Source of the DNA: Micractinium sp. NFX-FRZ
Taxonomy: Eukaryota; Chlorophyta; Trebouxiophyceae; Chlorellales; Chlorellaceae
DNA length: 64,000 bases
Reading direction: 5' to 3'
Assembly: GCA_029339195.1 (NCBI GenBank)
Contig: JAPTJF010000277.1
Location: forward strand, 19,788 to 83,787
Numbering within the stretch: position 1 is the first letter of the stretch; every line of letters starts with the position of its first letter. The notes beneath the pieces are model-generated. The model did no database searches. It was given only the letters and a program-made list of their open reading frames with translations, and had not been told where the DNA came from. Both the position numbers and the translations under genes were made by a program. Shown one piece after another: positions 1-12,100 of this stretch.

Positions 1-3000
1 TGATCCCCTCTTCTGCCTGCCACCCCCTCCCTGGTCACCCCTACTCCTCCCTCTCGCTGTCGCCGCTCCACACCTACATCAACGCTGTCGTCTCCCCGCC
101 CTGCCCCCTCGCTCGTCCCCGCTCTGCAGCCTCCCTGCAGCGGCTGGGGCTGGAATATGTGGACCTCCTGTTCTGCCACCGCCCCGACCCGGAGACGCCC
201 GTCGAGGAGACCGTGCGGGCCATGAATTGGGTGAGCGAGCGGACTCCAAATCCCGTTTTTGACCACTATCGTTCTTTCATTTGGTGAATGGGGCGAACGT
301 GTCTGATGCCCCAGGAGCAGGCAGGGTCACCAGGAAAGAGGGCGGCGAATTGTGGGGCTGATGCTGGTGGATGTGAGCGGGGCCGGGTGCATGAGCGCGG
401 GATGGGTGGCTGCCAATCAGAGGCTGCCTGCCCTTTCCTGGCCCTTTGCCGGCACGCCAAGCTCTTTCGCTTTGTATGGGGTCTGCCAATGCTATCAATA
501 CGGCCCCCTGCCTGCCACCCCACCTTGCACCAACTCAACCCCTCCCCCTCTCCCTTCCCTCCCTCCTGCCCTCGTCTCCCTCCCTGCTTCTGCCAGGTCA
601 TCGACCAGGGGTGGGCCCTGTACTGGGGCACCAGCGAGTGGTCCCGGGAGCAGATTGAGGAGGCGTGGGCCGTGGCGCACCGGCTGGGCCTGATCGGGCC
701 AGGTGAATTTGTCAGGGTGCAGGGCGGGCGGCGGTGTTGCGCTGTCGCAGGCAGGCGGTTGGGGACGCGTGGGTCGTGGCGCAGGGTAGCGTAGCGGCTG
801 TGCGTGACCGCGTCATGCGGGCCTGGGGTGCAGGGCGGGCGGCGGTGTGCATTGGGCTGTGGCGTGATGCCTGTGACGTTTGCACTGTTCAGAATGCCGC
901 TCTGAATGTCCCTCACCCCCTGCCCCCTGCAGCCATGGAGCAGCCGGAGTACAACCTGTTCCACCGCAAGAGGGTGGAGGTGAGCTCCGCAGTGCAGAAG
1001 CGGCGTGAAATGGATTCATTGTGTGGCGGGATGGGAGTGCATGCTCTCTGTGGCATGCAAGAGGGCGCGGGGGGAAGAAAGCCAAGGTGGCAGTGCAGGC
1101 AGATGCACCGCCCATGCCCCTAGTCTAGTATAGTCGTTACAGCTTTTCACATCCCTTGAAAGAGGATTCAACTTCAGGACGAACCAGTTCCTGACAGGTT
1201 GACGAGGCATGCACCACAAGGCCCTGAAAACATGAAACATGAAAACCGCCCATGCCCCGAGGGCCAGCACTGGCAATGCTCCCACAACAAGCATCACACA
1301 ATGTCGTGCATTCTCTGTCACAGCAGGGTGCTCCCCATGTCCCTGTTTGAGGGCGAGCCTTCCCTCAGTAGGGATCCCACCTCAGCGCCCAGTCAACCTC
1401 ACCGCACCAGGAAAGTCAACCTCAACGCTCCAGGAAAAGTCAGTCGGGTGCCTGGTAAGGTTACCAGGCACCCGACTTGTACCGCCTTCCCTGCCTCGCA
1501 CCCATCGCTGTTGGGCACGCCCTGCAAACCCCTGCAGGAGGAGTACGCCCCTCTGTACGAACAGCACGGCACCGGGCTCACCACCTGGAGCCCCCTGGCC
1601 TCTGGCATCCTCACGGGTGCGCCTGCCGCCCCGCCTCCCCGCCTGCCTGCCCACACGTCCACCCGCCCGCTTCTCTGCCTGCCTGCCTGCTCGGCCGTCC
1701 TGCCTGCCTGCCTGCTCGGTCTGCCTGCCTGCCTGCCTGCCAGCAAGCCATCCCTCCAGGCTGCCACGCCTCGCCTGCCCACCTCTGTGATGTTACTGCA
1801 GTGCTGCCCACTCCCTCTTCCTTCCTTTCCTTGGGCGCTCGCCCGTGGGCCTTGCCCCTCACTCACCCCTGTGCTCCGGCACCTGCAGGAAAGTACAGCG
1901 GCGGCAAGATGCCGGAAGGAACGCGCATGCAGCTTGAGCGCTACAAGGCAAGCGTGCATGCTGCGTGTGCATGGTTTGCTTGTATGCTATGCATGGTGTG
2001 CATGGAATGCGCAGTCTAATGGCAGTGTGGTGGGCGAAGCACAGGGGCGGCAGCTGTAGGGAGGCGGTGTGCACAGACGGATGCTGTGGACATTGCTGGG
2101 CAGCACCTGTGGCCACTCGCAGCGGGGGGGTGCCGCAGCACCCCGCCCCCAAGTGAAGTGTGTGGACAGCATGTCCAGTGAGGCGTCACCTGCCTCTTGC
2201 TGTGCTGCGCTGCATCCGGCTCAGAGGAAGCTGGCCGAGAGGGCGCGCCAGGACGCCTTGCCTGGACGTCAATGCCTGACGCTGCAACCCCTCCCCCTCT
2301 CCGCCTCACCCTTTCGTTTGCTTCACCCTGCTCACCTGCTGTGCAGCACCTGGCCCAGGCAAAGCTGGCTGAATACCTATGCCCTCTTGTTTCACCCTTC
2401 CCACCCTGCTGTGCAGCACCTGGCACAGGCAAAGCTGGTAGAATGCCTGTGCGATCTTGTTTCACCCTTCCCCTGCTGTGCAGCACCTGGCCCAGGCCAA
2501 GCTGGTGGAGAAGGCGCACCAGCTGGAGGTTGTGGACCGGCTGCAGCCCATTGCTGAAGAGCTGGGGTGCAGCCTGGCTCAGGTGGGTGCTGGCCCCGCA
2601 GTCAGCTGGTGCGGTTGGTTGCAAATGGCGGTGTGGCTCACCCACGCTGGGTGTGGCTCGCCCACACTTGCGCTGGCTCCTCCGCGCTTCTTGCGCCACC
2701 CACGCTTGAATGGCTCACCTACACTTTACTTTGGCCACCCGGGCTTGGCATGGCTCGCCTACGCTTGGTGTGGCTCACCTCCGCATGTCCTGCACGCACC
2801 TCCCATGCCACCCACCCTGCAGCTGGCTCTGGCTTGGTGCGCCCACAACCCCCGCGTGTCCACCGTTATCACGGGTGCCACGAAGGTGTCCCAGGTGGGG
2901 CCAGCAGTGTGCTCGAGGACAGCTCGGGAGTGCATACAGTACGCACAGTGTGTGTCAATGATCCGCGGTGTTTCAATGATCCCCGTGGGCTTGCCCTCCC

Positions 3001-3194
3001 GCCCGCCCGCCTGCCTGCCTGCCTGCCTCGCTGCGCACAACACCCACAAAGTCACATACCCGCCCACCCACCGTTGCATTGCTTACGACGCCGTTTTGCA
3101 GGTGGAGGAGAACATGGGTGCGCTGCCCATCATTGGCAAGCTCACGCCGGAGATCCTGGCCAGGATTGAGGGCATTGTTGGGCAGCACGACTGA
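1..3194 (+). CDS. KAB1: Voltage-gated K+ channel beta subunit / aldo-keto reductase (5' partial)
   Basis: Exons read as 130-230, 597-702, 933-979, 1538-1616, 1889-1947, 2484-2582, 2823-2894 and 3102-3194. All phases agree and the stop is at 3192-3194. Upstream exons lie outside the window. Residue blocks match the KCNAB/KAB1 family in order: [97 protein letters not shown], then [17 protein letters not shown]. Members of this family are cytosolic NADPH-binding aldo-keto reductases that associate with Kv channels and couple redox state to channel gating; binding to a channel here is inferred. The fifth intron starts with GC (AAG|GCAAGC at 1948). The intron before exon 2484 holds two extra copies of its own 3' splice site and exon start (see findings). 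Confidence 0.9.
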
Positions 3195-3883
3195 GCAGCA
3201 TTGAGGACGGACCCTGACCAAGGCATGGACCAAGGTCCAGAGCAAAGTGGGGGAGCCTGAATGATCAGTAACGAGAGCGAGCAGGGCCTCAGCGAAGGTC
3301 CGGGGTCAAGATTGCAATTTTTTGGGTTGTTGCGGCAAACGACGTAAGCCGAGACGCCAACAAGAAGTCAGCACCCAGTTGGGTGCTGGCGCGCGGCTGC
3401 GGCAGATTCACGGGACGCGGGCTGTGTAACACATATAATGTATCATAACATGTGCCTGTGAGCATATTATGCAGCAGCGGGTGCGGCACAGACTGTGGGA
3501 CGGCATGAGGCTGCCGCTGCCCGCGGGCGCCCGCCTTGCCAGCAAGGCGGCGGGAGGGGAGGCGTTTTGCGCCGGCTCTGCTCCCGCGTGGATTCATCGT
3601 ACCGGTCAAAGTTCACAGGCTTTGTTTGAACACCGCGGTGAGTCCCCGTCTCTCTCTATTGGCCCTCGATCACATCGGCTCCGGCGTGTTCACTCGCTGC
3701 ACAGTTGCTCTCTTGGCACGCTCTCGCCAGGCCTTCAAGGCAAATGCATGGGAGACATCGGTATTGCACCTTCCAGAGCTCCGCTTGCGCCCGTCAGGCT
3801 GCCGCCGCCCAACGCCGGTGCCCACCTTGGCGCCCCCACGCGTGTTGCACTGCCTGCCCTGCCCCATCCACCCCTGCAGCCCC
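3195..3883. other. Intergenic region, 3' UTR then ankyrin-gene 5' region
   Basis: There is no supported gene here. It probably holds the 3' UTR of the upstream gene and, from about 3470, the promoter and 5' UTR of the ankyrin gene. The frame of the ankyrin ORF stays open upstream of 3884, so an earlier start cannot be excluded. The repeat homology only starts just after the ATG at 3884. Confidence 0.5.
3425..3429 (+). other. TGTAA polyadenylation signal
   Basis: TGTAA, the usual chlorophyte poly(A) signal, lies 231 nt after the stop of the K+ channel beta-subunit gene. It is in an AT-richer patch (3420-3470) that is rare in this window. Confidence 0.45.
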
Positions 3884-5918
3884 ATGACGGAGTTGCACCG
3901 CGCCGCAGCCATCGGTAACTTAACTGCGCTGCAAACGGCTCTGCAACAGCTACCGCCAGATGCCAAGGCCGCGCGCCTGGTGATTGATGCTGCCGACAAA
4001 GAGCTGCGCACGCCGCTGCACCGGGCAGCGGCAGCCGGCCACCTGGCCTGCCTGCGGGCGCTGCTAGCTCACGGCGCTGCCATGGGTGCTCAAGACGACT
4101 TGAACTACACAGCGCTGCACCATGCAGCAGAGTACGGCCACACCGAGTGTGTGCAGGCGCTGCTGCAGGCGGGTGCTGACACACGCGCCACCTGCAGCAA
4201 TGGCGGCTGCTCCCCCGCCCACCTGGCAACAGCTGGCGGGCATGTGCACTGCCTGCGGGCGTTGCTCGAGTCTGGGGTGCCAGCTGATGAGCGGGACACC
4301 ACCGGGAACACGCTGCTGATCGTTGCTGCTCTCAAGGAACGTGCGGATGCCGTCGCCCTCCTGCTTGCGACGGGCGCCGACGCGACAGCTGTCAACATTT
4401 ATGCCGACACGGCGCTGCATGCTGCGGCAGCGAGCATGAGCAGGAATGGGGAGGTGATCCGGCGCCTGGTCCAAGCAGGCGTTCCGCTGCTGGCACGCAA
4501 TTTTGCCGGCCGCACCGCACGGCAGGAGGCCGCAGGTCGGCCGCAGCGTGAGAATGCCGCGCTGCTGCAGCTTCTGGAGCGGCGCTATGCGAAAGGTGTG
4601 TTGAGATGGTGATGGTGATTGGTGCCTATAAGTAGGGGGCGGCAGAGCCGGGGCAGGCACGTGAGAAGCATGCACCAGCGGGTAGGAATAGCGTGCAGGA
4701 GCACGTGGCGTAACGCCGGACGATGTCTTTCTCGGTTGCACCAAGATTCCCGGCCCCGGTGCATGTGAAAGCAGCGTTGAGGCGATGTTCTGCAGGCACT
4801 CACTCAGCCGCCCCCCTGCCTGCCACTGCCCAGCAGGTGCCAAGAAAGCCGCCCGCAATGACCCAGCGCCCAGCATGGTGCCTGAGGGATCTGCAGCGCT
4901 GGCTGCCCGCTCCGCCAGTGAGGCTGCTCTGATTGCTCTGCTGACGGGCAAGGGCTGTAAGGAGGCAGCACCGCCGGCAGAGCAGCAGCCGCCAAGCGCC
5001 GCCTCGGCGGCAAAGGCTGCTAAGCGGCAGCGCCAGAAGGAGCGCCAGCGCCAGCAGCAGCAGCTGGAAATGCAGCAAGAGGAAGAGCAGGAACAGCAAA
5101 AGCAGGAGCAGGGGCGGCAAGAGCAGCAGGAGCAGAAGCAAGAGGAGGATCAGGAGCAGCGGTGGCAGGAAGCAGTGCCAAGCGGAACGGATGGGCAAGA
5201 GGCAGCTGTTTGCAGCAACATAGAAACTGAGCTAGGATGCAATGGCTGTGAGGCCTCTCAAAGCGTCTCTCAGGCAGAGCACGGCAGCAGCAGCAGCAGC
5301 AGCAGTGTTGACGGCAGAGCCGGCAGCAGCAGCAGCGGCAGTGGCAGCAACAGCAGCTTGGCGCCTTCCCCTCAGCACAGTGCTGCTGCCGCTGCTGCTG
5401 TTCCTGCAGCTCAAGCGGCCATGGCGGCGGCGCAGCTGCTGCCAGCTGAGCCAGCCAGCTGGTGGGGCAGTGAGCCGGCGGAGCAGGCAGAGCAGGCAGA
5501 GGCTGATGCTGCCACGTCAGCTGCCACCTCAGATGCGTCTGGAGCTGCGGCAGCTTATACTGCCCTGGAGTCTGCAGATGGCAGGGCCACCTCTGATTCC
5601 GGCATAGAGGGCGAGGATTGGGAGCTAGAGCTGTTACTGCAGCGCCTGGGCGTGGCCCCCGCAGCAGCGGCATCAGAATGCCAGCGGCACGCGGGCGCGC
5701 GTACGCTGCCGGCTGCAGGGGTGGCAGCAGACTGCATCGCCAGCGCCAGCACCCACAGTCGCACCTCCTGTGCAGCCACACCAGTACCCTGCTCCCAGCG
5801 GCAACAGCGGGAGCAGAAGCAGCAGGTGGATCCCGTGGCCCCCCCGACTCCCGACAACACGCCTGACAGAGAACTGGAAGACCTGCTGCTGCTGCTGGGG
5901 CTTAAGGCACCGCCGTAG
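3884..5918 (+). CDS. Ankyrin-repeat protein with Q-rich coiled-coil C-terminus
   Basis: Two exons, 3884-4595 and 4837-5918, joined in phase (GCGAAAG|GT...CAG|GTGCC), give 597 aa. Residues 1-230 contain about six ankyrin repeats with TPLHRAAAAGHLACLRALL, TALHHAAEYGHTECVQALL and SPAHLATAGGHVHCLRALL cores, so this is a protein-interaction scaffold. After the intron the protein changes to a charged helix (KAAKRQRQKERQRQQQQLE) with a long Gln/Glu run. Ser- and Ala-rich low complexity follows. The C-terminal leucine cluster reads RELEDLLLLLGLKAPP. That cluster echoes an internal DWELELLLQRLGVAP, suggesting two copies of a short acidic-leucine motif. No catalytic domain is visible. The partner and cellular role are unknown. 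Confidence 0.8.
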
Positions 5919-6044
5919 GCATCTTGAAGCTGGAGGGGGCGGGCGTTTGATGTCAGTGCAGCCACAGGTTCCCATGCCACACCGTGCGTCCTTGCTTGTG
6001 TCGTGCAGTGCACAAAGAATGAGACATGGAGTGTGGGTTCACAG

Positions 6045-6049
6045 TGTAA
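6045..6049 (+). other. TGTAA polyadenylation signal
   Basis: TGTAA lies 127 nt after the stop of the ankyrin gene, in the 259 bp gap before the 3' end of the convergent exostosin gene. Confidence 0.45.
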
Positions 6050-6177
6050 GAGAAGATGGAGGAGGGGGCAGGTGCACAATTTAGAGGAGAGAGCAGGGGG
6101 GGAGGAGAAGGAATAAATACTAGTGGTGAAGCACAGTGACAGCAAGAAGGAGGATGCAGCTGGCATTGCTGCAGGTG

Positions 6178-9100
6178 CTACGATGCTGCATCGCTTGCGT
6201 CCGCCGTCTTGCCAGCCGCTTCCTTGCCTGCTTGCTTGCCTGCTTCCTGGTCCGCCGCCTGTCCAGCTGCCTCTTTGCGTGCCGCTTTCCTCCCCTGCCG
6301 CTGGCCCTGCTGCTCCTGCCCTGCTGCTGCTGCTGCTGACCCGCGTGTGTGTGGGATGCGGGAGTAGAGCCACGCAAGGATGGTCTGCACGCGGCAGGCA
6401 ACGGGGAGGGCAGACGAAGTGGAGGGTCGGTCAACAAGTGCGGCTTCTAAGGCACCCAAGACAGCTGGCAAATGGCCCATACTCTACCCGGGCGCAGCGC
6501 AGCAACTTGCTCCCTTGCTTCGCTAGCTTGCTTATTGCTTCTTTGGGCGTGCAGCCTGTGCCCCCATCATGCCCCTCCCTCCCTCACTACATCCAAGTTA
6601 CCTCTCTCACCCCTCCCTCGTCTCGAACCCCCTGTTCCCTGCCTCTCTGCAAGCCCCAGCCAGCCCCTCACCTCCAAGGCATCCATTTGTGAGGGGTCGT
6701 AGTCGGTTTCGGGGTGGGGGTAGGAAGCGTGCGCCTCCTTCGCCGCACCCTTGTTGCCCCCCGCGCCGCTGCCCTGCAGCATCTGCTTGGCGATCTGGCC
6801 ATCTGCGGGCGAGGCAAAGGGCGAGGGCAGAAGTTGAGAGAGGCGTGAGGTGGGGGTGAGGTGGGGTGTGAGCTAGATGGGCGGGGCGGAGTGAGGTGGG
6901 GCATGAGCGAGGGGCACAGGGGAGCAAGTTGGAGCAGGAGCAAGGGGTGGGGGTCAGCGAGGTCAGCGAGGCAGGAGCAGGGTGTGTGGGTGTCAGCCTG
7001 CAGCAGCTGCTTGGCAACCTGGCAGCCGACTGCAGGTGAGGCAGGGGTGCCGGTGAGAAGGGCTGAGGAGGGGTGCAACCTGGGGTGCGAAGGGCGCGGC
7101 GGGCGGTTCATAGGGCGGGCAGCGATGTAGAGTGCAGTGCGAACGGATGCTGCGCCAGCAGTGTTCGGAAGCAGCACGCGCAGAGTGGTGGGCAGCGGCT
7201 GAACAGCAGCTTGGCAGGCCAGATCGGGGCAGGGCAAGGCAGTACGTGGCATGGCAAGGAGCAGCGGCGCATCTTCATGGCTGAGAGCGATGGGCAGCAG
7301 GCAGCAGCGCTTGGCTGGCACTCACAGGGGCGGTAGCCGGTGTAAATCCAGCTGCAGCAGCGGCAGCAGAGCGGGGTGAGGGGCAGGCATGACAAGGGTC
7401 AGTCAGCACAAGCGTATGGCAGGCCCGGGCATGCATGGCATTTATCAGGGAGTGTGCAATTGAGGACTGGCAGGTGCGCCAGGCCTCCCAACCTCTACTC
7501 AGCCCGGTGGGTGCATCACCAGAGAACACCAGTCGGTGGGTGCCTCCTCCCCTGCCCTGCTGTCCACCTGCCACACGGCACGCCGCCGCATCTCTGCGCA
7601 CCAAACCCTCAGGCTCTTCCACCGCCCCACAGCCCTGCCTGCCCTCAGCGCACTCACCGCCGCCACACGCGCCCAAGAGCCTTCTGCATGTCCACCACCT
7701 TCTCCTCCGGTACCGCCTTGAGTATCTCCGGCACCTGCACATGGAAAAACAACCACAGGGGGGTGGCGGGCTGGCAGCGATTCAACGAGGCAGATGTGCT
7801 ACGCTGGCACCCACAGCACATGCGACATCCTGTGCCGGTGCTGCAGCAGGTGCTACCAGAGCTGTGGTACCATGTGAGAGAGAGATTTGGCACCCATACA
7901 CCCGCCCCGCCCGCCCGCCCGCCCCCGCACCTTGTGCATGTCCTTTTGTGGTATGCGTATGGAGAAGAGGTCAAAGTCCAAGATGGACTCAAAGGCCATC
8001 TGCACCTCATCCTGGATGATGACGGGCAGGCAGCTGCAGGGGGGTGGGGTGGAGGGTGGGGTGGGGATGAGATGAAAGATATGCATCAGAAGCCAGCCGG
8101 ACTTCGTCATGGGCAGGCGCTGCTGTGGTGCAGTAGGCAGTTATTGCATGGTGGGCTTCACAGAACGCCTGCCAAGCCGCGCGCTCCACCCGTCCCAAGG
8201 CAACCAAAAGGCCACACGCACGCACACACAACTGTCACATCTCATGCACATCATCAACCCTGTTGCCCCGCGCGGCCCTCACCCCTGCAGCACCGCGTCC
8301 TCCAGCTGCGCGCTCCGCCCGTCCCAGGCCAACACACAAGTGGCTCACAACCATGGCGTCATATGCACGTCATCAGCGGCGCCCGACGCCCCTCACCCGT
8401 GCAGCACCGCGTCCTCCAGCCGCGCGCTCCACCCGTCCCCCGGCAGCACAAAGCAGAACTTGGAGGAGGCAAGGGCGTGGGAGTAGAGGGTGGCCTCCAG
8501 ATCCTTTGGCATCTTCTCCCCAAGCGTGATGCGGTGCTTGCCCCACCAGTCCTTGTCGCCTGCAGAGTGCACCACACATAAAGACAGCGTGGTTGGCAGG
8601 GTCGGGAGCAGGCATCATGCGCAGCTGAAGAAGCGGAACGGTCACCTGCTAGGCTGTCCCACTCAGCTGCTCCCTCAGCCCCTGGGCGCAACGCCTTTGA
8701 CATGCCGACTTGCTGTTTTTACACAGCCCATATTGACAAGCACTCAAGGCGCGGCTCCCCAGATGGCAGATGGCCCCCCAAAAGCCCACGCCCCGTCATG
8801 ACCACAACCGCCCTACTTATGAAAGTGCTTACGGCACAGATTCTCCAGCTTCTGTCGGATGCCTCGGCTGTAGCCAGGGTTGCCCTGCTGCGTGCGGCCT
8901 GCACACCGCGTGGGCGGGGGAGCACGGGGCAGGGGGTATGCGGGCGGGGTGGGCAGGGTGGGTTGAAGCAACCCCAGTGCGCTGCGCCCTCTGGCCTCCC
9001 CACCGATGCCGCCCGCACAACAATACCAGGCGTGGGCGCAATAAAAATGTGAGGGGCAAGGCGCCGCATGATGACTCACCCTTGAAGAAGCCCAGTATGC

Positions 9101-12100
9101 TGCGCTCCCGAGCAGGGTTGCCAAACAGCGGGCTGCCCCCGTACTTGTGGGGGGTGGCCATGGCGGGCACGACCAGGTCCTGCCGGGGAATGTGTGACAG
9201 GGGGAGGGGCAGGGGCGGGGCACATTGGTTGCTTGCAAGGGGGCGGGCTGCCACCGTGCATGCAGGGGCTGTCCAGGGCGGGGGGGCGGCCCAGGCCCAG
9301 GTGGGGGGGTATCAGGGCAGGGGCAGGGCCTGTCTAGCAATTGCTGGCACGAGGGCGGGCCTCACAAGCCTGAGCTCGAGAGGGGGGAGAGCGTGAGGGT
9401 GACGCCAGCTCTTGCCGGACATGCACCTCAGATGCAAGCTGAGCAGGGCAGGAGACAAACCGGGGCGCTGCGCTCTGCCACCCCCCCACAGGCTGAGCAC
9501 ACACACCGTTGCTCGTCCGCCCACACAGCGAGCAAATTGAAGCTGCCCCACCTTTTCCGGGTTGAAGCATGGGAAGTCGCCCAGCTTGCCCTTGCTGCCC
9601 TCGGGCATGTACACTGGGTGGCTGCAGGCGGGCGGGGCGGGGCGGGAGAAATGAAGAGTGGGGAGCGTGGCAAAGGAGTGGGGGCGGGCAGGCAGGGGTA
9701 TGGGGAGCAGGGCGATGGAGTGGGAGGAAGGTAGGCAGGGTGGGGGGCAAGGCATGGGGCGGGGGGAATGAGGCAGGCAGGGTGGGGAGCAGGGCAAGGG
9801 GCGCGGGGAATAGGGCAGGCAGGGTGGGGAGCAGGGCAGAGGAGTGGGGCTGGGAAACGGCAGGCAGGGTGGGGAGCGGAGGAGAGGGTGGGGCGCAGCG
9901 GGCAGGGGGAGTGTGAGGCACACTGAGTGGCTGCAGACAGGCAGAGGCAGGGAGGCAGGCAGGCAGCGATGGAGCAGCAGAGCAACGTGCATGGGGGGTT
10001 TCAGCAGGCCGGGCACGGCGGGCAGGGTGGAGTCACGCATCGGCTTGCATGCCCCTACAAACGGAGCCAGAGTTGGAGACGCAACCCCGGCCCGCAGCCC
10101 AATGCTGATTGTGCATTGCAGCAAACCACGCTCACCTGCTCTCCCGCGTGTAGTTGTCAAAGACGAAGCCGCTGCCAGAGGCGTGGCCCAAGTCTGTGCG
10201 CCCCCAGTGCGTGAGCATCACGGCGGGGCGCAGCACGGCGGGCAGCCAGCAGCTGCCTTCGTCGTGGTTTTGCAGCTGTAAGCAAAACACGGGTGCTGAA
10301 AAGTGACACGACGTCGGCGCATGTGCTCATTTCCTAGGCAACAGCCGGCAGCTGCCCTCGCCCAGTTTTTGTAGCTGCAGGACAGCCGGCAGTCAAGAAG
10401 CGCTGCACACGGCGCGTCTTTTTTATTGTACGCGTCAAGAACAGCAGGCAGCTGCCCATGCTGCCACGTTCAGACACAAACACGGCTTGGAAAGTAATTG
10501 TGCAATCAAGCACTCACAAAGATGTGGTCGCGCCCCCCGTTGCGGTCCCACCAGGGGTGGTGGCTGCGCAGCCAGGCATGCACTTCGATTAGCATGTTGG
10601 TGGTGGCGTGCACGCGCAGGGTGTCTGCAGGGACAGAGGAAAGCGCCGCGCTCACTCTGTGCTGTTATTGCGCTGGCGGGATGTGGGTCGCGGCCCAGGG
10701 ATGGCAGGCGAAGACAGGTCACACCTTATAAATGCAGCCTGTCATGTTCCTGGGCCTGCACTGCACGGCTTGTTGCGTTCAAACAGGCAGGTGGCAAGCC
10801 CAAAACAGCAATGATGCTGAGGAACTCGCCAACCAAATGTCGCCTGGAGTTTGCACAGCTGACTGAATAACAGGATAACAACACTCGGTCGCATACTGCT
10901 CACGAAGGTGTGCGTGAAAGTAGGGTGAATCGTTGAAGCCTGCCAAGGGTCAAAGAAGGGAGGGGGAAGGGGGCAAAACGGGGGTGTGAACGAGAGCGCA
11001 GCACGACACAGCAGCGGCGTGGTGGGCGCGAGCAGCGGGCAACATGCCTGGGCGCACATGGTGCGGTCAATTCGGGTGCAGCGGTGTCGTAGTAGCGGGC
11101 AGTAGCCACAGCATGAGGGGCAGCAGAGCGCCGGAGGCCGTTCCAGCACAGCCGCTTTGATGGGCATGCCGTCGGGCGCGGGGCAGAGCAAGCATCGGGC
11201 ACAGCAGGCACAGCAGGCACGGCGGCAGAGGCTGGGGTAATCAAGCGCACCGTGGATGGGGTAGATGTAGCAGGAGGTGTACACTGGCACGTAAAAGTAG
11301 TCTGAAGGGGGCAGGCGGGCAAGCAGGGCGGGGCTCAGGCGGGATAGGATGATGTGATGCAGGAGGCAAGGTGATTGGGCAGGCCGGCAGGCAGTAGCAC
11401 AGGGGGAGGCAGGGTGTACCAGCACTAGCGGTACCATTGCAGCACCAGCTGCGTTGCACCCTCCTCCTCCAAGCCACTGCTGCCTGCACCACCAGCACCG
11501 CCAACGCCACCCCTAAGATCAGCGGTACCAAATAGGTACCCAATGATGGACCAGCAGTACCAATGCAGCATGCTCAGCACCAAAGCAGCGCTCACTGCTT
11601 ACCCACCTCTTCTGGACCCAGCATGCAGTGAGCGGTACCGCCATTCAGCAGCACCAAGCAAGTGCAGGGAAAGGCGGTACACACACCACTCACCCGCCTC
11701 TTCGGGGTTCAGTGTGCGGTGCTCGCTTTGCAGCAGGGCCTCGTGCAGGCCCGTCTCCGTGGCTGCAGGCGCGTGGTGGGGCAAAGCGGGGCGGGCAATG
11801 GGCGAGGGGGGGTGTCAGCAGCCGAGCATGGGCTGGGGACAAGAGGCGATCATGTGGCCATGGGCTGGGGACAAGAGGCGATCTGTGGCCATGGGCTGGG
11901 GACAAGAGGCGACCATGTGGCCATGGCCAAGGGAGAAGAGGCGATCACGTGGCCACGGGCGGGGGACAAGAGGCGATCATGTGGTAAGTAACACACCCAC
12001 TCACCGTAGACCCAACCATCATTCCAGATGGTTCCGTTGCGCTCGTCAAACATGCGGTGGACGCAGGTACCCTTGTCCATTCGGTACTGCAGCATGATCT

